Both the position numbers and the translations under genes were made by a program. A DNA stretch of 64,000 bases, taken from positions 1-64,000 of the forward strand of contig CAKZRR010000026.1 in assembly GCA_937146805.1 (NCBI GenBank). Direction: 5' to 3'. This DNA comes from an uncultured Owenweeksia sp. GTDB taxonomy: Bacteria; Bacteroidota; Bacteroidia; Flavobacteriales; Schleiferiaceae. Under the pieces are notes generated by a model. That model ran no database searches and was not told where the DNA came from. It saw nothing but the letters and a program-made list of their open reading frames with translations. Positions 61,058 to 64,000 of this stretch are shown one piece after another. Each line of letters starts with the position of its first letter. The first letter of the stretch is position 1.

Positions 61058-62641
61058 ATGCTTAAACAGCACCTATTCATAATTCTACTATCACTATTTT
61101 TTGGGCGGCCTTTGGTCGCCCAAAATTTGGTGCCTAACCATGCTTTTAGCAATACCAAAACCTGTATTCAAAACGGTATAGCTCTTCAAAATTATTTTTA
61201 CAATTGGTTTACGCCACCAGTCAAAAATAGCAGCTCACTACATGGGCAGTTTAGTACTGCTTTTGTATATGCTAAGTGCAATTTAAACCTTCGTTTCGGC
61301 TACGATACGACTTATAAACCTTTTGTTATTCCTCCATGTATTAGAAAGGAATCCTTTTTACCTAATCCTGTTGAAAAAATGACATTCATTTCTTTAGTTC
61401 TTTTCGACACCATTAATGAAGTTCGAACTGGCTATAATGGCTGTCCTCCAAATGGACCATATATTCCAATCAATAGAACCGCGACCATTTCAACCATTGG
61501 CAGAAGTTTTGCGCAAGTTGCTTTACAGGATACTTTGGTAACGGGTAGCAAATATGTTATAGAATTCTCTGTGCAAAGGGAAGACCTAATAGCCATGCAT
61601 ATTGCCATTCAAAATATTGGCGCTTACCTAACTACCGATACTTTTTTTCATTTTGATTATAAAACCCAAAACATTAACCCCACGGTAGAAGCCAAACAAA
61701 TAATTTACAACAACCGCAATTGGCAAAGGGTAAGCGGTGATTTTACAGCCACCGGCAACGAGCATTTTTTAACCTTAGGCAATTTTAGAACGGATAAAAA
61801 TACCAATCATGTTTTTCTTCCGCTAGACACTAATAGACATGGTGGTTATGGCCCTAGTTACCACATTGATGCCGTGTATTTGTACCTACATACCGATACC
61901 ATTTTTAACGTATATTTAGGTAAAGACACCACAATATGCGCTGGCCAAAATATAGCATTACATGCTTGGCATGATGATGGTTTTAAATTGCAGGATACCG
62001 TAAAAACCTTTTTATGGAGCACAGGCAGCGTAGATAGCAGCATTACTGTAAACCAACCCGGTATGTATTGGGTAACCGTAACCTACAACCAACGGTTTTC
62101 TCAAACCGATACCATTCTTATAAACCCACATACACCCCCCTATTTAACAGGTTTACCCGATAGCGTAGGCGATTGTTTAGGTACCTCTATAAGCCTAAAT
62201 GCTTACCAAGATGGCTACCGCACTTTTGATTGGAGCACTGGTGAAACCACTAAAAATATAAATGCGCAAGACAGCGGCTTGGTGTGGCTGCAAGCCTACT
62301 CGGTTTGCGATACCATAAGCGATACCGTGTGGGTAAACCTATTTAATTGCGATACGCTAGAACCTGCACCAACCGTATATATACCCAATGCTTTTAGCCC
62401 TAATGGAGATGGACTTAACGATACTTGGGAAATTGTAAACTTACCTCCCGAAAATGAAGTAACGGTGCTAAGCCGTTGGGGCGAGGTTATTTTTAGCAGC
62501 ACCAATTATCAAAGCAATTGGGCCGCCACCGATAATCAAAACAAAAAACTACCCGCAGGCGTGTATGTGTATAAAGTAAGCTATGTGGTTTACCCTGGCA
62601 TCCGTAAAAACAAATACGGCTCTTTACATATTAGGGAGTAG
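61058..62641 (+). CDS. T9SS type B (CHU_C) sorted surface protein
   Basis: Secreted protein of 527 aa from the ATG at 61058 (MLKQHLFIILLSLFFGRPLVAQ). The N-terminal part (about 25-290) is a beta-sandwich-like domain beginning NLVPNHAFS with an FTATGNEHFLTLGNF motif, as in carbohydrate-binding-like sheets. Two Ig-like PKD-type modules with CAGQNIALHAW and CLGTSISLNAY cysteine pairs follow, then the gliding-motility-type C-terminal domain (YIPNAFSPNGDGLNDTWEI to the end). It would be exported by T9SS, possibly as an adhesin. The spacer before it carries repeats. Confidence 0.87.
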   Translation: MLKQHLFIILLSLFFGRPLVAQNLVPNHAFSNTKTCIQNGIALQNYFYNWFTPPVKNSSSLHGQFSTAFVYAKCNLNLRFGYDTTYKPFVIPPCIRKESFLPNPVEKMTFISLVLFDTINEVRTGYNGCPPNGPYIPINRTATISTIGRSFAQVALQDTLVTGSKYVIEFSVQREDLIAMHIAIQNIGAYLTTDTFFHFDYKTQNINPTVEAKQIIYNNRNWQRVSGDFTATGNEHFLTLGNFRTDKNTNHVFLPLDTNRHGGYGPSYHIDAVYLYLHTDTIFNVYLGKDTTICAGQNIALHAWHDDGFKLQDTVKTFLWSTGSVDSSITVNQPGMYWVTVTYNQRFSQTDTILINPHTPPYLTGLPDSVGDCLGTSISLNAYQDGYRTFDWSTGETTKNINAQDSGLVWLQAYSVCDTISDTVWVNLFNCDTLEPAPTVYIPNAFSPNGDGLNDTWEIVNLPPENEVTVLSRWGEVIFSSTNYQSNWAATDNQNKKLPAGVYVYKVSYVVYPGIRKNKYGSLHIRE

Positions 62642-62650
62642 TTGAATCGT

Positions 62651-62817
62651 TGACTGGTTATACGTTGATACGTTAAATGGTCTCTCCACAAAAACTTCCG
62701 TCTTCGGTCTATAGATTATCAACTACAAACTGTTGACTGGTTGATTTGATAAATGGTTAATTGGTCTCTCCACAAATTCTGCCGTCTTCCGTCTGTGGAC
62801 TTCCGACTATTGACTAT
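62651..62817. repeat. Modular intergenic repeat block 2
   Basis: Lies between the T9SS type B gene and the YdjM-type gene. It contains TGACTGGTTATACGTTGAT (also in block 1), the shared 26-nt TATCAACTACAAACTG module (62717-62742), and a 55-nt stretch (62763-62817, starting GGTCTCTCCACAAATT) that recurs exactly in block 3 at 63657-63711. Module order differs from block 1. Confidence 0.75.
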
Positions 62818-62825
62818 TAACCCAA

Positions 62826-63620
62826 CTAAAAATTCAGCGGTATCGAGTTATCCACTTCCTCCATAAAGTGAAACAAACGCTCCCCTAAAATTTCGCGTTG
62901 CAGTTCTTTTGATTTCTCTTCGTACTTCGCATAATCAACTTGATGATTTTGGTAGTTAAAATCAAAGTCTCGTGTAAAAATCTGAATCAAAAAAAGAATA
63001 AGCCCTAGGCCAAAGCAAACAAGTGGCACCTTGCGTACATCTCTTTTAACCCTACTACTCAGAATTAACACAGCCAAATTGACTATAATTACACTGGCTA
63101 TAATTAGCACCAAATCATAGTTATTCCACCACCAAATTTTACCCCATCCACCAACATATCCCGAACTTGGAAAAAACAAGTTAACCCCTCCCCAAACACT
63201 GTGAGGTGTAGGCATATCTTCTAACAAGTGAATAAGATAACCTAATGAAAAAGCTGTGCAGCGCCAAAAATTCTTCTTTAACCAAACCCCTAAAGGCAGA
63301 CCTTTAAAATATCGAAAACCCTTTGCTAGTAACATCGCGATTATTGGGAACAAAAAAGCGGCAAATAAAGAATGCATGGCCGCATGATGAGAGTACCAGT
63401 ACTTTCCAAAGTAAATTTCCTTGCCGGGCGGTAGGCCAAGCCAATAACCTATAGTTCCATCAAATTTCGACCACAAAGAAATCGCATCCAAATCCGGTAA
63501 AGCACCACCCAAACCACCCATAAGAATTACAGCCAACTGGTTCCATCCTCTTCTTTTAGTAAAAGCCGCCATCACAGTACCCACTGCAACACCTGATAAA
63601 GTATGGGAAATAATGTCCAT
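62826..63620 (-). CDS. Membrane-bound metal-dependent hydrolase, YdjM family
   Basis: Polytopic membrane protein of 264 aa beginning MDIISHTLSGVAVGTVMAAF; the D-x-x-x-H start is the YdjM hallmark (proposed metal site). Hydrophobic segments and a GALPDLDAIS motif follow, then HHAAMHSLFAAFLFPI and the LGYLIHLLEDMPTPHSVWGG block, all matching the family. Predicted hydrolase function is unproven. Repeat blocks border the gene on both sides (block 2 downstream, block 3 upstream). Confidence 0.88.
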   Translation of the reverse strand: MDIISHTLSGVAVGTVMAAFTKRRGWNQLAVILMGGLGGALPDLDAISLWSKFDGTIGYWLGLPPGKEIYFGKYWYSHHAAMHSLFAAFLFPIIAMLLAKGFRYFKGLPLGVWLKKNFWRCTAFSLGYLIHLLEDMPTPHSVWGGVNLFFPSSGYVGGWGKIWWWNNYDLVLIIASVIIVNLAVLILSSRVKRDVRKVPLVCFGLGLILFLIQIFTRDFDFNYQNHQVDYAKYEEKSKELQREILGERLFHFMEEVDNSIPLNF

Positions 63621-63643
63621 GGTTTGTTATTTGGTTCACTTGC

Positions 63644-63730
63644 TAAATGGTTAATGGGTCTCTCCACAAATTCTGCCGTCTTCCGTCTGTGGACTTCCGA
63701 CTATTGACTATGGTCTGTCAACTACAAACT
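63644..63730. repeat. Modular intergenic repeat block 3
   Basis: Spacer upstream of the YdjM-type gene and downstream of exonuclease III. The 55-nt core at 63657-63711 is identical to 62763-62817. It continues with TCAACTACAAACT (63718-63730), part of the module seen in blocks 1 and 2. Confidence 0.75.
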
Positions 63731-63735
63731 ACCAC

Positions 63736-64000
63736 CTACCCCACCTCCAGCAAAATTGGGCAATGATCCGAATGCTTGGCCTCTGGCAATATAGCTCCTC
63801 GTTGCAGTCTGCTTTCCAGTTGTTGGCTCGCCATTAAATAATCAATACGCCAGCCTTTATTATTATTTCTCGAATTGGCTCGATAACTCCACCAGCTATA
63901 GTGATGTGGGTCTTTATTAAAATAACGGAAACTATCAATAAAGCCACTGTTTAAAAAACCCGTAACCCACTCCCTTTCTTCGGGCAAAAAGCCGCTAGAG
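63736..64000 (-). CDS. xth: Exodeoxyribonuclease III, C-terminal part (5' truncated by window end)
   Basis: C-terminal about 88 residues of an AP endonuclease/exonuclease III; the frame runs off the window end, so start and length are unknown. Visible: PEEREWVTGFLNSGFIDSFRYF, PHHYSWWSYRANSRNNNKGWRIDYLMAS with the DNA-contact W-S-Y-R and the G-W-R-I-D-Y motif, and the terminal SDHCPILLEV, whose histidine is the catalytic base. Repairs abasic DNA sites. A repeat block lies directly downstream. Confidence 0.93.
   Translation of the reverse strand, partial: SSGFLPEEREWVTGFLNSGFIDSFRYFNKDPHHYSWWSYRANSRNNNKGWRIDYLMASQQLESRLQRGAILPEAKHSDHCPILLEVG

Noticed and set aside
60891-61082. Open frame of 63 codons in the spacer before the T9SS type B gene
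   Set aside because: It is made of repeat modules and reads into the signal peptide region in another frame; no coding support.
60826-63730. Repeats considered as a CRISPR array
   Set aside because: Modules differ in length and order and are spread over three spacers with genes between; no constant repeat plus unique spacers, and no cas genes nearby.
1-64000. tRNA, rRNA, IS elements and phage genes
   Set aside because: No cloverleaf-like sequence, transposase, integrase or terminal inverted repeat was recognised by reading; a tool such as a covariance search could still find a small RNA.

Overview
The window looks like a chromosome segment from a low-GC member of the Bacteroidota, most likely Flavobacteriales. 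Four things suggest this. Several secreted proteins end in type IX secretion (T9SS) sorting domains, both type A and type B. Families nearly confined to the phylum are present (DUF4271, DUF4270, a half-size GT5 protein, LruC). Shine-Dalgarno sequences are scarce, and TAnnTTTG -7 boxes sit close to several start codons. Ribonucleotide reductase is of the eukaryote-like class Ia type. I see no rRNA, tRNA, CRISPR array, prophage or insertion sequence, so most of the window is ordinary core genome with some accessory patches.

Layout. 1-4.3 kb: the end of an RND efflux operon (pump plus outer-membrane factor). 4.3-7.9 kb: a TRL-like lipoprotein, a secreted unknown overlapping its terminator, dCMP deaminase, a C-terminal processing protease and a small acidic lipoprotein. 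8-12.7 kb: glycyl-tRNA synthetase and two tandem T9SS type A cargo proteins. 12.8-20.3 kb: a hydrolase, a TPR histidine kinase/NarL-type regulator pair and, divergent from it, a five-gene sulfur-handling operon (DUF4395 membrane protein, rhodanese, ArsM-like methyltransferase, DsrE, cysteine desulfurase), then MarC. 20.5-29 kb: DUF3109, nrdB-nrdA, two small unknown proteins, two tiny membrane ORFs and a large LruC lipoprotein. 29-34.5 kb: apt, an acyl-CoA dehydrogenase of the glutaryl-CoA type, then DUF4271-hemD-rnpA-S41 protease.

34.4-44.1 kb is a surface-polysaccharide region. A minus-strand run, dnaG-wzx-pyruvyltransferase-GT4-GT2-wecA-like-O-antigen polymerase/ligase, faces a second polymerase/ligase gene. 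DnaG, the first gene of that run, has lost all zinc-finger ligands. 44.2-48.3 kb: GT5-like half enzyme, DUF4270 lipoprotein and glmS in one operon. 48.4-52.4 kb: panC-panD-UPF0104-radA-DUF1801. 52.5-60.7 kb: a tricorn-type protease, tryptophan 2,3-dioxygenase, a TM2-DUF2752-DUF4870-M48 membrane operon, a META-domain lipoprotein and an OmpA-family lipoprotein. 60.8-64 kb: a T9SS type B protein, a YdjM-type membrane protein and the end of exonuclease III. Three consecutive spacers here carry a mosaic intergenic repeat family.

The most promising candidate for an undescribed system is the sulfur operon at 16.5-19.7 kb. It combines a persulfide source, two likely carriers, a membrane protein and a methyltransferase next to a sensor pair. 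The modular intergenic repeats at 60.8-63.7 kb and a promoter-to-terminator unit with no ORF at 21.17-21.29 kb are the main non-coding signals. All functional calls come from reading motifs by eye; no database search was run.
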